Assembly: GCA_040290295.1 (NCBI GenBank)
Contig: PSMW01000018.1
Span: forward strand, 3,691-67,690
Reading direction: 5' to 3'
DNA length: 64,000 nt
Source: CAADGV01 sp040290295
GTDB lineage: Bacteria > Bacteroidota > Ignavibacteria > UBA10030 > UBA6906
Part shown: positions 9,032-18,048 of the stretch, in pieces
Position numbering within the stretch: the first letter of the stretch is position 1
Layout: every line of letters begins with the position of its first letter
The notes under the pieces: model-generated
What the model was told of the DNA's origin: nothing
Seen by the model: the letters and a program-made list of their open reading frames with translations, nothing else
Database searches by the model: none
Translations under genes and position numbers: made by a program

Positions 9032-10147
9032 TCAACCGCTCGCCGCCAACATTTCCTCTGCAGTACGAGTCACCTCTGAGACTGAAAGGCACTGTATATC
9101 CCCTCGTTCCCCTCTAAGAAAACGATGCTGAGCTCCGATCGGTGCCCACTGTGCGGGGTCGGTTGGACCGAACAACGCAAGCACCGGAGCGCCGACGGCT
9201 GCGGCTACGTGCATAATGCCTGTATCATTCGTGATCACCAAATCGGCAACCGAAAGGTACACGGCGACCGCGCGTATCGGCCTCCCCTTGATCAGCTTAT
9301 ACGGGACGGCAACGTGGCGGAGCATCTCTTTCACAGGCTCATCGTCCATCGGTCCCCAACTGATAAACGTGCAAACGCCGCGTGCCGTCGCCAAGGTATT
9401 GACGACAGACGCAAACCGTCTGGGGTCCCAACGGTTGGGAACCTTTCCCGCTCCGGGATGATAGACTACGATTTTTTTGCCATGCTCTACTTTCTTTTGT
9501 CGTAAGAGATTAGCTTCCTCAAGCTCGAGCGGGTTCAGCGTCATCTCCAAACGAAGATCAGGCGTCCGAAGGCCCAACGGTCGGGCAACATCGAAGTTGC
9601 GTAGCGTTTGATGCCTCGTTGGGGTTGTTCGCCAATCCAGTTCCACCGGCAAGTTGAAACAGCATGCCGCAATGTTCTCTCTGCCGTCGAGGCTGTTGGC
9701 GCCGATTCTCGTCCGTGCTCCCGACAAGCGAGCGAGGAGATCGCTCGTAAACGACATCGAAACGGTCGAGGGAACGATGGCGAGATCGAAGTTCTCAGCC
9801 CTCAGTGTTCGGATAAAGCGCACAAGATTGCCGATACCGCACACGCCGTTACGAAGAAACTCACGCTTGTCGAAGTTGATAACGCGATCCACGTAACGAA
9901 GATGAACCATCACGTCGTAGTTCACGGGACTCGCCATAAGGACGATCGAGGCGGATGGAAATCGATCACGGAGCGCCCGCAACAGCGGAACCGCACAGAG
10001 CATGTCCCCCAACTGGTTGTGTTGACGAATGACGAGAATGCGATCGAAGGTGAGGTCGGCAGCAACTCCACACGGGGGTGAACCCAGCAAGAATCGAAGG
10101 AGTAACGAGATGAAACGTTTGAATGTCGGTTCGAACGCGCGCAGCAA
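9032..10147 (-). CDS. Glycosyltransferase family 9 (heptosyltransferase-like)
   Basis: 371 residues resembling ADP-heptose:LPS heptosyltransferases, which add heptose to lipopolysaccharide core at the inner face of the inner membrane. The GT-B fold is recognisable from an N-terminal segment DRILVIRQHNQLGDMLCAVP, the linker VVYHPGAGKVPNRWDP and the donor-binding region DLVITNDTGIMHVAAAVG, then LALFGPTDP. It lies 14 bases after a small membrane-protein gene on the same strand. The sugar and acceptor are inferred only from family. Confidence 0.87.
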   Translation of the reverse strand: MLRAFEPTFKRFISLLLRFLLGSPPCGVAADLTFDRILVIRQHNQLGDMLCAVPLLRALRDRFPSASIVLMASPVNYDVMVHLRYVDRVINFDKREFLRNGVCGIGNLVRFIRTLRAENFDLAIVPSTVSMSFTSDLLARLSGARTRIGANSLDGRENIAACCFNLPVELDWRTTPTRHQTLRNFDVARPLGLRTPDLRLEMTLNPLELEEANLLRQKKVEHGKKIVVYHPGAGKVPNRWDPRRFASVVNTLATARGVCTFISWGPMDDEPVKEMLRHVAVPYKLIKGRPIRAVAVYLSVADLVITNDTGIMHVAAAVGAPVLALFGPTDPAQWAPIGAQHRFLRGERGDIQCLSVSEVTRTAEEMLAASG

Positions 10148-10161
10148 GAGCTCACCGGCGC

Positions 10162-10392
10162 TTACTTGGGGGAAGATTTCGGGTCAGTGATCTCTTCGAA
10201 TTCGGCATCTTCCACATCTTTGAATTCGGCCGACGCCGAGGGCTGTGTCGCCGAGCCAACGTCGTACTTTCGTCGGGCTTTTGGGGAAGCCCGTTGCGTC
10301 AGAGCGACAATCACTGCTCGAAGAACCTTGCCAATCAACCACGCGAGTATGATCAATAAGAGAAAACGTAGCATGAGAACGACCTTCTTCAC
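10162..10392 (-). CDS. Small single-helix membrane protein, unknown function
   Basis: 76 residues: one N-terminal hydrophobic helix (LMLRFLLLIILAWLIGKVL), then a basic patch and a hydrophilic acidic tail (DVEDAEFEEITDP). The GTG start (10390-10392) overlaps the TGA of the kinase gene upstream (GTGA), which favours this start over the internal ATG six codons later. It resembles DUF4834-type small proteins common in Bacteroidota, but that is a by-eye impression. Confidence 0.65.
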   Translation of the reverse strand: MKKVVLMLRFLLLIILAWLIGKVLRAVIVALTQRASPKARRKYDVGSATQPSASAEFKDVEDAEFEEITDPKSSPK

Positions 10393-11081
10393 GAAAACTT
10401 CTGGACCGCGGGATTGTAGTATTCGACCGCGCTATGTGTTGGACGAAAGATCGCCCGCACCAATTCCTCGAAATGTTCTTTCTTCGAAACGAAATCCAAT
10501 TCGGTAGCGTTCACGATCAGCAACGGGCTACTTCGGTACCGGAAGAAGAAGTAGTTGTACGCCTCGTTCAAATCTCGGATGTAGCTCTCCTGCATATTCG
10601 CCTCAAAGTCTCTTCCCCGCCTTCGGATGTTTGCCATCAAGCGCTCGACGCTCGACTGAAGATAGACGACGAGATCCGGCGTAACGATGTTGTGTTGCAT
10701 GTTGCTGATGAGAGTCTCGTAGAGCTTCAACTCCTTATCTTGAAGATTGAGATAAGCGAAAATCTTGTCCTTCTCGAAAATATAGTCCGTCACCAGAAAA
10801 CGGTGAAACAGATCCGCCTGACTCAGTTCCTTTTGCTGGTTGTACCGGGTGAGCAAGAAAAAGATCTGCGTCTGAAAGGCATACCGATCCGGGTCTTTGT
10901 AAAAATCTTTGAGGAAGGGATTTTCCTCGAACCGCTCCAACACGACTTTCGCGTCAAGGAGCTCGCCCAGCATCGTTGCCAATGTTGTTTTCCCCGCTCC
11001 GATCACTCCTTCGATAGCAATGTAACGAAGCTCAGACTTTTCGATCAGTTCTTTGAGTGACTCTTGTTGGTGCTTGGACAA
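10389..11081 (-). CDS. Deoxynucleoside kinase
   Basis: Salvage kinase phosphorylating deoxynucleosides (dGuo/dAdo type in most bacteria), about 230 residues. The P-loop is GVIGAGKTTLA near the N-terminus, followed by a region matching the DRY/ERS motif and LID arginines (RRRGRDFE). The start is placed at a TTG (11079-11081) with AGGAG five bases upstream. No ATG lies between it and the P-loop, and starting earlier would force a 52-base overlap with folK. It follows folK by 26 bases and is translationally coupled to the next small gene. Confidence 0.88.
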   Translation of the reverse strand: MSKHQQESLKELIEKSELRYIAIEGVIGAGKTTLATMLGELLDAKVVLERFEENPFLKDFYKDPDRYAFQTQIFFLLTRYNQQKELSQADLFHRFLVTDYIFEKDKIFAYLNLQDKELKLYETLISNMQHNIVTPDLVVYLQSSVERLMANIRRRGRDFEANMQESYIRDLNEAYNYFFFRYRSSPLLIVNATELDFVSKKEHFEELVRAIFRPTHSAVEYYNPAVQKFS

Positions 11082-11107
11082 AGATGCTCCTGAAAAACCG
11101 GTATGGA

Positions 11108-11614
11108 CTAGATGAACAACGTAAACGAAGTTGTGGTCACCCTCCCCGAATCCACACATACCTGAGCGAGTTCCGTCACCGTCATGCCATTGGCCGGGTG
11201 CACGAGATCCGGTGCGATTTCGCGCAAGGGCACGAGAACGAATTTTCTGCGCTCCAGTTCGCTGTGCGGTACGCGCAGTTCTTCATCGCTGTAGACCAAT
11301 CCGTCGTACAGCAAGATGTCGATGTCGATTTCGCGCGGTCCCCATCGTTCGTTCAGTGTGCGACCCATCGCGGCTTCGATCTTTTTCACCGTCTGCATCA
11401 AAGCCGTCGGGGGAAGCGTTGTTTCGATTTCCACGACGGCGTTGAGAAATTGTGGTTGGTCGGTCCTCCCTACGGGGTCGGTTTCGTACACGGAGGAGGC
11501 CGCAATCACGTTCACCCCCTCGAGCGTGCGCAAGCGTTCGACTGCGGTACGAAGAAACCGTGCACGATCGCCGACATTCGACCCGATGCCGAGAAACACT
11601 CTGTACCTCTTCAT
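11108..11614 (-). CDS. folK: 2-amino-4-hydroxy-6-hydroxymethyldihydropteridine pyrophosphokinase
   Basis: HPPK, which transfers pyrophosphate from ATP to the pterin before dihydropteroate formation in folate synthesis. 168 residues, the normal length. It has LGIGSNVGDR at the N-terminus, VYETDPVG, QPQFLNAVVEIET and the signature RWGPREIDIDILLYD. It overlaps folB by 4 bases, so consecutive folate steps are made from one transcript. Confidence 0.95.
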   Translation of the reverse strand: MKRYRVFLGIGSNVGDRARFLRTAVERLRTLEGVNVIAASSVYETDPVGRTDQPQFLNAVVEIETTLPPTALMQTVKKIEAAMGRTLNERWGPREIDIDILLYDGLVYSDEELRVPHSELERRKFVLVPLREIAPDLVHPANGMTVTELAQVCVDSGRVTTTSFTLFI

Positions 11615-11979
11615 CGCTGCTGCGAAATCTCCACCTCAACGTAGTCGATCACACCCTTCACCGGCGGATGGACTTTCCGTACGCGGACAACGACCTTCTG
11701 CAACGGCTCGAACTCGTTCAACAATCCCTTGCCGATCGTGTTCGCCAGCGCTTCGAGCAGATAATACTTTTTGTGTACTACGGTTTGTCGAATGAAGGCG
11801 TACACCTTTTCGTAATCGACAGTTTTCGCAAGTGAATCGCTTTCTGCCGCTGCCGAAAGATCGCAGTAGAGATCGACGTCGAATTCGAATTTGCCACCAA
11901 GGTTTTGCTCATCTGCGATGGCGCCATGATAAGCATAAAAGACGGCGTTCTTGATGCGAATAACGTTGAGTTCTTTCAT
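11611..11979 (-). CDS. folB: Dihydroneopterin aldolase
   Basis: 122-residue aldolase converting dihydroneopterin to the HPPK substrate and glycolaldehyde. It shows IRIKNAVFYAYHGAIADEQ (active-site region), TVDYEKVYAFI, LLEALANTIGKGLL (family glutamate) and the C-terminal VRVRKVHPPVKGVIDYVEVEI, where K is the usual catalytic lysine region. First gene of folB-folK-kinase, 25-53 bases downstream of a promoter-like sequence at 12004-12032. Confidence 0.95.
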   Translation of the reverse strand: MKELNVIRIKNAVFYAYHGAIADEQNLGGKFEFDVDLYCDLSAAAESDSLAKTVDYEKVYAFIRQTVVHKKYYLLEALANTIGKGLLNEFEPLQKVVVRVRKVHPPVKGVIDYVEVEISQQR

Positions 11980-12003
11980 GCGGCGGTGCTGTGCAACGTC
12001 TGC

Positions 12004-12032
12004 AAGATAGAGATTGATGGAGCGAGAATCAA
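12004..12032 (-). promoter_or_regulatory. Predicted sigma70-type promoter of the folB operon
   Basis: On the minus strand: TTGATT (12027-12032), 17 bases, TATCTT (12004-12009), ending 24 bases before the folB ATG. The spacer is optimal and the hexamers match at 4 or 5 of 6 positions. It lies between glnS and folB. Confidence 0.5.
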
Positions 12033-12042
12033 ACGGGCGGCT

Positions 12043-13746
12043 TCACGACTGCGCGATCTTCGCCCACGTGTCGCGGAGCGTTACAGCGCGGTTGAACACC
12101 AGCGCCCCCTCTTTCGAATCATCGTCAACGCAAAAGTATCCGAGCCGCTCGAACTGAAAACGATCCTGGGGTCGTGCAGAAGCAAGGTTCGGCTCCACTT
12201 TGCATGAGCGAAGGATCTCGAGCGAGTGTGGATTGAGATACTGCTTCCAGTTCTCGCCGCTCGGATCTTCGACAGTAAACAGGCGATCGTAGAGGCGTAC
12301 CTCTGCATCCAAGGCGTGCTCAGCAGAAACCCAATGGATCGTGCCCTTCACTTTTCGTGCACTCTGCGGCATGCCGCTCCTCGTCTCGGGGTCGTAGGTA
12401 CACCGTACTTCGACAATCTCACCCGTCTTCTCGTCCTTCATAACGCCGAGGCATGTGATGATGAAGGCGTAGCGTAAGCGAACCTCGGCGCCGGGAGAAA
12501 GGCGAAAATATTTTTGGGGGGGATGCTCTCGGAAATCCTCTTGTTCGATATAGAGGACTCTTCCGAACGGAACTTTCCTTGTCCCCATCGATGCGTCTTC
12601 AGGGTTGTTGACCGCGTCGAGATATTCGACCTTCCCTTCGGGATAGTTTTCAATGACGAGCTTCAGCGGGCGGAGAACCGCCATGACGCGGGGGGCGCGC
12701 TTGTTCAGGTCGTCGCGCAAACAATCCTCCAGCACCGTCACGTCCTGAATGTACTCGCGCTTCGAAACGCCGATGCGTTCTGCAAACGTTCGAATCGATT
12801 CGGGTGTATACCCGCGTCGTCGCAATCCCGAAATGGTCGGCATGCGCGGATCCTCCCAACCGTTCACTACCCCGTCCTCGACCAACTCAAGCAAGCGCCG
12901 CTTGCTCATGACGGTGTAGCTCAGGTTCAAGCGCGCAAACTCGATCTGTTGGGGGTGGTGAATGCCTAACGCATCCAGGAACCAATCATACAATGGGCGA
13001 TGGATTTCGAACTCCAACGTACAAATCGAATGTGTGATACCCTCGATCGAATCGCACTGCCCATGTGCCCAGTCGTAGGTGGGATAGATGCACCACGCGT
13101 TGCCGGTTCGGTGATGTTCGGCGTGCAAGATGCGATACATGACCGGGTCGCGAAGGTTGAAGTTGGGTGATGCCATATCGATTCTCGCGCGCAGTGTTCG
13201 CGAGCCGTCAGGAAATTCTCCGGCTCGCATTCTCCGAAACAGATCAAGATTCTCCTCGACACTGCGATGACGGTACGGACTTTCCTTGCCGGGCTGGGTA
13301 GGTGTGCCACGATACTCGCGGATCTCATCCGCACTCAAGTCGCACACGTACGCTTTGCCTTTCTTGATCAGTTGCACTGCATACTGGTACAACTGCTCGA
13401 AGTAATCTGAAGCATAATACTCGCGGTCTTCCCAATCGAATCCCAACCAGCGAACATCGCGCTTGATGGCTTCTACGTACTCCACTTCTTCCTTCGTTGG
13501 GTTGGTATCGTCGAATCGCAGATTGCACTTTCCGTTGTAGTCGCGTGCAATGCCAAAGTTGAGGCAAATCGATTTTGCATGTCCGATATGCAGATAGCCG
13601 TTCGGCTCAGGCGGAAAGCGCGTGTGCACCTTGCCTCCGTACTTGTTTGTTCGGAGGTCTTCGTCGATAATCTCTCGAATGAAATTGGTTCGTGTTGGCG
13701 ACTCGCTTGCGGGTCGCTCTGGCGTTTCTTGTTGCTGATCGGTCAT
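12043..13746 (-). CDS. glnS: Glutamine--tRNA ligase
   Basis: Class I synthetase charging tRNA-Gln, 567 residues from the ATG at 13744-13746 (E. coli enzyme about 554). That ATG overlaps the TGA of gltX (ATGA); a longer open frame upstream is not coding in this phase. HIGH motif in PPEPNGYLHIGHA, KMSKS-type motif in SYTVMSKRRLLE, and the GlnRS-specific C-terminal anticodon-binding beta barrels (IEQEDFREHPP through FERLGYFCVDDDS). GlnRS in place of the amidotransferase route is usual for Bacteroidota. Confidence 0.96.
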   Translation of the reverse strand: MTDQQQETPERPASESPTRTNFIREIIDEDLRTNKYGGKVHTRFPPEPNGYLHIGHAKSICLNFGIARDYNGKCNLRFDDTNPTKEEVEYVEAIKRDVRWLGFDWEDREYYASDYFEQLYQYAVQLIKKGKAYVCDLSADEIREYRGTPTQPGKESPYRHRSVEENLDLFRRMRAGEFPDGSRTLRARIDMASPNFNLRDPVMYRILHAEHHRTGNAWCIYPTYDWAHGQCDSIEGITHSICTLEFEIHRPLYDWFLDALGIHHPQQIEFARLNLSYTVMSKRRLLELVEDGVVNGWEDPRMPTISGLRRRGYTPESIRTFAERIGVSKREYIQDVTVLEDCLRDDLNKRAPRVMAVLRPLKLVIENYPEGKVEYLDAVNNPEDASMGTRKVPFGRVLYIEQEDFREHPPQKYFRLSPGAEVRLRYAFIITCLGVMKDEKTGEIVEVRCTYDPETRSGMPQSARKVKGTIHWVSAEHALDAEVRLYDRLFTVEDPSGENWKQYLNPHSLEILRSCKVEPNLASARPQDRFQFERLGYFCVDDDSKEGALVFNRAVTLRDTWAKIAQS

Positions 13747-15191
13747 GAAAGTGTTTCGATAGCCTTGTTCAATCGTCGAATGGTTTCGTCCTTGCCGATG
13801 ATAGCGAGAATATCGAACACGCCGGGACCGGCACCCGTACCGGAGACCGCCAGTCGCAGCGGATGAATCAACTGTCCGTTCCCCACCCCGAGGTGTTGGG
13901 CTGTCGCGTGCAGGGCAGCTTCGTAGTCTTCTTTCTTCGGACTGATCAGTCGTTCGAATGCGTCGCGCAGTGCAGCCACGTGCGCAGGGGTTTCCTTCTT
14001 CCATCGCTTCTGGACAACGTCGGGATCGTACGTCAGCGGCGGTTGGAAGAAATACGGACTCTTGTCGATAATATCGCGAACAAATCCGATTCGTTCCCGC
14101 ATCGCCTCGATAACATTGAGGAGGTAGTTGTCACTGAAGTGTATGCTCTTGTACGCACTGCGCGCAAGTTCTTCTTTGAGCATCGAGAGGATTTCTCTCG
14201 CGGGCTTTTTGCGAAGGTGCTCGGCGTTCATCCACTTCAGCTTTTCGATGTTGAACACCGCGCCCGATTTCCCCACGCGCTCCAACGAAAACTCCTTCAC
14301 CAACTCATCGAGTGTGAACAGTTCCCGTTCATCGCCCGGATTCCATCCCAGCAGAGCGACAAAATTGATGAGCGCTTCGGGGAGATACCCCTTCTCTCTG
14401 TAATCCTCGACCGCTACATCACCTTGCCGTTTGCTGAGCTTGGACTTATCGGGATTGAGCAGCAGCGGTAAGTGAGCGAACTGGGGGAGTTCCCATCCGA
14501 AAAACTGATACAACAACACATGCTTGGGCGTACTTGGAAGCCATTCCTCTCCACGGATAACGTGCGAGATTTCCATCAAATGATCGTCAACGACGTTCGC
14601 GAGATGGTACGTCGGATATCCATCAGATTTGATCAGCACTTGGTCGTCGAGCTGATCGCTAGAGAACTCTACCCTCCCCCGCACGATGTCGTCGAACGCG
14701 ATCGTTGTGTCGTCCGGCACCCGCATGCGGATGACGTGAGGCACGCCTGAACGAAGTTTTGCCTGAACCTCCTCAGCCGAAAGCTTCAGCGCCCGCCGAT
14801 CGTATTTTGTTGGGATGCGGAGCTTTTCTTGTTCCCGACGCATCGCTTCTAACTCTTCAGCAGTGTCGAACGCATAATACGCTTTCCCTGCCTCCACCAA
14901 CTGTTGTGCATACGACTGATAGATCGCCAGACGTTCCGACTGACGGTACGGGGCTTTGGGACCACCGATATCGGGGCCCTCATCGTATTGCAAGCCAGAC
15001 CATTTCAAGATATCGATGAGCTTCCGCTCAGCGTCGGGGACGTACCGACTTTGATCCGTATCTTCGATCCGAAGAATGAACGTCCCTTCTTGTTTGCGGG
15101 CAAAGAGATAGTTGTAGAGTGCTGTCCTCAACCCACCGACGTGCAGATAGCCTGTCGGACTCGGAGCAAAGCGAACGCGAACTGAAGACAC
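13743..15191 (-). CDS. gltX: Glutamate--tRNA ligase
   Basis: Class I synthetase charging tRNA-Glu, about 482 residues. The start is taken as GTG (15189-15191) because the protein then begins SSVRVRFAPSPTGYLHVGG, the canonical GluRS N-terminus. The upstream open frame overlaps the DAHP synthase gene and is not family-like. HIGH-type motif GYLHVGGLRTA; KMSKS-type motif SKLSKRQG. The C-terminal anticodon-binding domain is complete (ends LNKAIETLS). The two most closely related synthetases, gltX and glnS, form a coupled pair. Confidence 0.95.
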   Translation of the reverse strand: MSSVRVRFAPSPTGYLHVGGLRTALYNYLFARKQEGTFILRIEDTDQSRYVPDAERKLIDILKWSGLQYDEGPDIGGPKAPYRQSERLAIYQSYAQQLVEAGKAYYAFDTAEELEAMRREQEKLRIPTKYDRRALKLSAEEVQAKLRSGVPHVIRMRVPDDTTIAFDDIVRGRVEFSSDQLDDQVLIKSDGYPTYHLANVVDDHLMEISHVIRGEEWLPSTPKHVLLYQFFGWELPQFAHLPLLLNPDKSKLSKRQGDVAVEDYREKGYLPEALINFVALLGWNPGDERELFTLDELVKEFSLERVGKSGAVFNIEKLKWMNAEHLRKKPAREILSMLKEELARSAYKSIHFSDNYLLNVIEAMRERIGFVRDIIDKSPYFFQPPLTYDPDVVQKRWKKETPAHVAALRDAFERLISPKKEDYEAALHATAQHLGVGNGQLIHPLRLAVSGTGAGPGVFDILAIIGKDETIRRLNKAIETLS

Positions 15192-15336
15192 CTGTCGTTG
15201 TGAAATGCAATGGCTGAACGGAATTCCAAGTGTTGAGAAGGTACGAAAAACGGTGAAGAGTTTCCACGCGTCCGAACGACGCGAGAAACTCTTCTTTCGT
15301 CGGAGCGTGCCGGCACGAGGGCAGTGCACGCCGCGT

Positions 15337-16382
15337 TCAGTGTGGTACTTCAACGCCCAAGATGCGGTCCACTGCTGCCGCGACCATGCGTAGCCGTTCC
15401 ATCATGTCGCGAAAACGTTCGGGTTTCAACGATTGCGCTCCGTCCGAGAGTGCAGCTTCGGGATGTGGATGGACTTCGACCATAATCCCATCGGCGCCAG
15501 CTGCAACGCCCGCAAGCGCCATTACTGCAACGCCATCCCACATGCCGATGCCATGGCTGGGATCCACGATGATGGGAAGATGAGAGAGTTTCTTAACCAC
15601 CGGGATCGCATTCAGGTCGAGTGTGTTCCGTGTGTACGGCTCGAACGTACGAATCCCACGCTCGCAGAGGATCACGTGCCGGTTGCCGCGCGCCATGATG
15701 TATTCCGCAGACATAAGCAGTTCTTCGATCGTGGCCGCGATGCCCCGCTTCAGCAACACAGGCTTGCGCATTTCANNNNNNNNNNTCCCCCCGCCGCTTC
15801 GAGCAGCGAATAGTTCTGCATGTTCCGCGCACCGATTTGGATGATGTCCGCCACTTCCGCTACTGCTGGCAGGGTCTTGGCGTCCTTTGCCTCCGTAACG
15901 ATCTTCAGTCCCGTTCGTTCTTTTGCTTCACGCAAGAGTGCAAGTCCTTCTTCCTTCAATCCTTGAAACGCGTACGGTGAGGTGCGCGGTTTGTACGCTC
16001 CGCCGCGCAGAAATTTCGCCCCGGCTTCCTTCACTGCTTCCGCGGTTGCCATCAGTTGTTCTCGGCTTTCAACCGAACAAGGACCCGCAATGATGGCAAG
16101 CTCTTTTCCCCCGATGATCTCTCCATCCACATTCACTTCGGTGTTCTGCAGCTTCACATCACGCCCGACCAATTTGTATGGCTTCGTGATGGTCAGTGCA
16201 TCCTCCACACCGGACATCATCGTGAAGAGCTCGGGGTTGATCTTGGTTCGATTCCCTGTAATGACAATGCCCGTGCGCTGCACGCCGGGGACTTCGTGCG
16301 GCACATATCCGAGTGCGACCACTTTATCCATGACGCGCTGAACGTCTTCGCGCGTGGCATGGGGTTTCATAACAATAAACAT
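15337..16382 (-). CDS. aroF: 3-deoxy-7-phosphoheptulonate synthase (Thermotoga/Bacillus type), interrupted by an assembly gap
   Basis: First enzyme of the shikimate pathway (PEP plus erythrose-4-phosphate to DAHP). The N-terminal about 70 residues (MFIVMKPHATREDVQRVMDK) form the ferredoxin-like regulatory domain of the class Ibeta enzymes; the catalytic part has AIIAGPCSVES, KFLRGGAYKPRTSPY and, after the gap, RKPVLLKRG, CERGIRTFE and PIIVDPSHGIG. The 10 Ns at 15776-15785 fall between EAAG and MRKPVLL, where the family has essentially no insertion, so the gene is probably intact and the frame change is an artefact. The ATG at 16380-16382 follows GGGAG. Trp-type amidotransferase lies upstream. 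Confidence 0.92.
15776..15785. other. Assembly gap (10 N)
   Basis: Ten Ns beside a run of six C inside the DAHP synthase gene. By comparison with the family (EAAG then E-M-R-K-P-V), few or no bases are really missing, so the N count is a placeholder. Confidence 0.95.
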
Positions 16383-16504
16383 GGGGACTCCCTTTGAACG
16401 CTCTCAGCTTTGTGTGCACGAGCTGACAAGAACGGCATCGAATCGTGAGAGGTCAACATCGACGTGCTCGCACGTTGCACACGCACACATCTCAATATAC
16501 AGTT

Positions 16505-17092
16505 TCAGGATGATTCTTGCATTTCCAGCCATGCTCCTAACAGGTCGTCACCTTGCTCGGTCAAGATGGATTCGGGATGAAATTGTACGCCGATGATGGG
16601 CAACGATACATGCCGGATGCCCATGATGACGCCGTCGTCTGTCATGGCGAGAACCTCCAGATCGGCTGGCACACTGTCCTGTGCGATGACCAACGAGTGA
16701 TAACGCGTTGCTCGGAAGGGATTTTTGATCGAACGGAAAACCGAAGTTTGAGCATGGAAGATCAGCGAGGTCTTCCCGTGCATAAGCGTGGGTGCTTGCA
16801 CGACGCGAGCCCCGAAGGCAACACCGATCGCTTGATGACCTAAGCATACGCCGAGAATTGGCGTCTGCTTGCCAACCGCCTTTATAACGTCGAGCGTAAC
16901 GCCGGCATGTTCCGGTCTGCCGGGTCCGGGAGAGAGGAGAATTCTTGAAGGCCTCAGTCGACGAATATCGTCGAGTGAAATGGCATCGTTGCGGCGAACG
17001 CGGACCTCCTCTCCGCGCTGGTGTACAAGCTTCTGCACCGACTGAACGAGATTGAAGGTAAATGAATCGTAATTGTCGATCACAAGAATCAT
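16505..17092 (-). CDS. trpG: Anthranilate/aminodeoxychorismate synthase, glutamine amidotransferase component
   Basis: Class I glutamine amidotransferase supplying ammonia for anthranilate (TrpG) or aminodeoxychorismate (PabA), 195 residues. It begins MILVIDNYDSFTFNLVQ, has the oxyanion loop SPGPGRPEHAG, the nucleophile in LGVCLGHQAIG and the catalytic H-x-E in VQFHPESILTE. No trpE/pabB lies alongside, so it may serve both pathways as in many bacteria. It stands 122 bases upstream of the DAHP synthase gene on the same strand, an aromatic-pathway grouping. Confidence 0.9.
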   Translation of the reverse strand: MILVIDNYDSFTFNLVQSVQKLVHQRGEEVRVRRNDAISLDDIRRLRPSRILLSPGPGRPEHAGVTLDVIKAVGKQTPILGVCLGHQAIGVAFGARVVQAPTLMHGKTSLIFHAQTSVFRSIKNPFRATRYHSLVIAQDSVPADLEVLAMTDDGVIMGIRHVSLPIIGVQFHPESILTEQGDDLLGAWLEMQESS

Positions 17093-17195
17093 TGCGCGAG
17101 GGGTTTACTTGTTCAAGATGCTAGCTATGCTACAAGCAATATAGTCAGCATCACGGAACAATGCCACGTTACGCACACGTGCCGCGTGTGGCGAG

Positions 17196-17224
17196 TTGAG
17201 GAAAGGAGCGCATTGTGTTATATT
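17196..17224 (+). promoter_or_regulatory. Predicted sigma70-type promoter of the ytxH-like gene
   Basis: TTGAGG (17196-17201), 17-base spacer, TATATT (17219-17224), placing transcription start about 50 bases before the ATG at 17280. TATATTTG also fits the Bacteroidota -7 pattern TAnnTTTG. Confidence 0.55.
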
Positions 17225-17279
17225 TGAAATGGAGATGGTTAACGTTTTCGTATCAGACTCAACGACGAGGAGGTACGCC

Positions 17280-17582
17280 ATGACGAACACAGAGAAAAAC
17301 GCGATGATCAAGGGACTGGTAACGGGAACACTTATCGGCGGCATCATCGGGGCAACAATCGCGTTGTTGTACGCACCCAAGAGCGGACGCGAACTCCGTA
17401 CCGACATCAAGCAAAAAACCTCCAAGCTGCTGAACGATGCTGAGCGCGCTATCGAACATGCGAAAGAAAAAGTCTCGACAACAGTCCGGGAGACCAAAGA
17501 GCGCATTGCCCATGAGGAAGCGCGCATTAAGGACGCTGTGAAAGCAGGCGTCGAAGCTTACAGGGAAGAGCGGCAAGGATGA
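17280..17582 (+). CDS. YtxH-like general-stress membrane protein
   Basis: 100 residues. The start is the ATG at 17280-17282 with AGGAGG 8 bases upstream. An N-terminal glycine-rich membrane helix (LVTGTLIGGIIGATIALLYA) is followed by APKSGRELR, the sequence typical of the YtxH family, then a long charged amphipathic helix (about 60 residues) likely to form a coiled coil in the cytoplasm or periplasm. Family members are stress-associated but lack a defined activity. It is monocistronic with its own promoter. Confidence 0.85.
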   Translation: MTNTEKNAMIKGLVTGTLIGGIIGATIALLYAPKSGRELRTDIKQKTSKLLNDAERAIEHAKEKVSTTVRETKERIAHEEARIKDAVKAGVEAYREERQG

Positions 17583-17599
17583 GCGAGTAGTCCTGAAGA

Positions 17600-17628
17600 T
17601 TGCATTCGCGCTACAGGTTTCCTATATT
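17600..17628 (+). promoter_or_regulatory. Predicted promoter of the tRNA-Ser genes
   Basis: TTGCAT (17600-17605), 17-base spacer, TATATT (17623-17628), about 93 bases before the first tRNA-Ser. No gene other than the tRNAs lies downstream until 18049. Confidence 0.5.
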
Positions 17629-17720
17629 AACGCCGCACATTTTTGACGGACCAGAGAATCCAGCAGGAACTCTGAAGGAGTGTGAAGAAACGTAAGAGTT
17701 TTGTTCACCTGCTGCATACC

Positions 17721-17808
17721 GGAGAGATGCAGGAGTGGTTTAACTGGCACGCCTGGAGAGCGTGTGTACGCCTCAAGCGTACCGTGGGTTCGAATCCCAC
17801 TCTCTCCG
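17721..17808 (+). tRNA. tRNA-Ser (anticodon GGA)
   Basis: 88 bases. Acceptor stem GGAGAGA / TCTCTCC with discriminator G; anticodon stem CACGC / GCGTG enclosing loop CTGGAGA, anticodon GGA; long variable arm GTACGC-CTCAA-GCGTAC characteristic of serine tRNA; T arm GTGGG-TTCGAAT-CCCAC. The 3' CCA is not encoded. Confidence 0.95.
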
Positions 17809-17857
17809 CTCGATGTGAACACAACCGCTTTTCACACACCAAAGCAGTAAGTTGGTT

Positions 17858-17945
17858 GGAGAGGTGTCCGAGTGGTTGAAGGAGCCGGTCTCGAAAACCG
17901 GTATACCCTTTACGGGTATCGTGGGTTCGAATCCCACCCTCTCCG
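17858..17945 (+). tRNA. tRNA-Ser (anticodon CGA)
   Basis: 88 bases. Acceptor GGAGAGG / CCTCTCC plus discriminator G; anticodon stem CCGGT / ACCGG with loop CTCGAAA, anticodon CGA; long variable arm ATACCC-TTTAC-GGGTAT; T arm GTGGG-TTCGAAT-CCCAC. CCA is not encoded. It lies 49 bases after tRNA-Ser(GGA). Confidence 0.95.
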
Positions 17946-18048
17946 CTCCACTACAACAGGTCGAGAGCACACAAAGCCGATCACCGTGCTCTCGTACGTG
18001 AACCGCCGGGTCAGCAACTCCTTCGCACTGTACGGAAAGGAGCCGTCT

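Noticed and set aside
17105..17527. 140-codon minus-strand open frame opposite the YtxH-like gene
   Set aside because: The plus frame has promoter, AGGAGG and a known family pattern; the minus frame has none.
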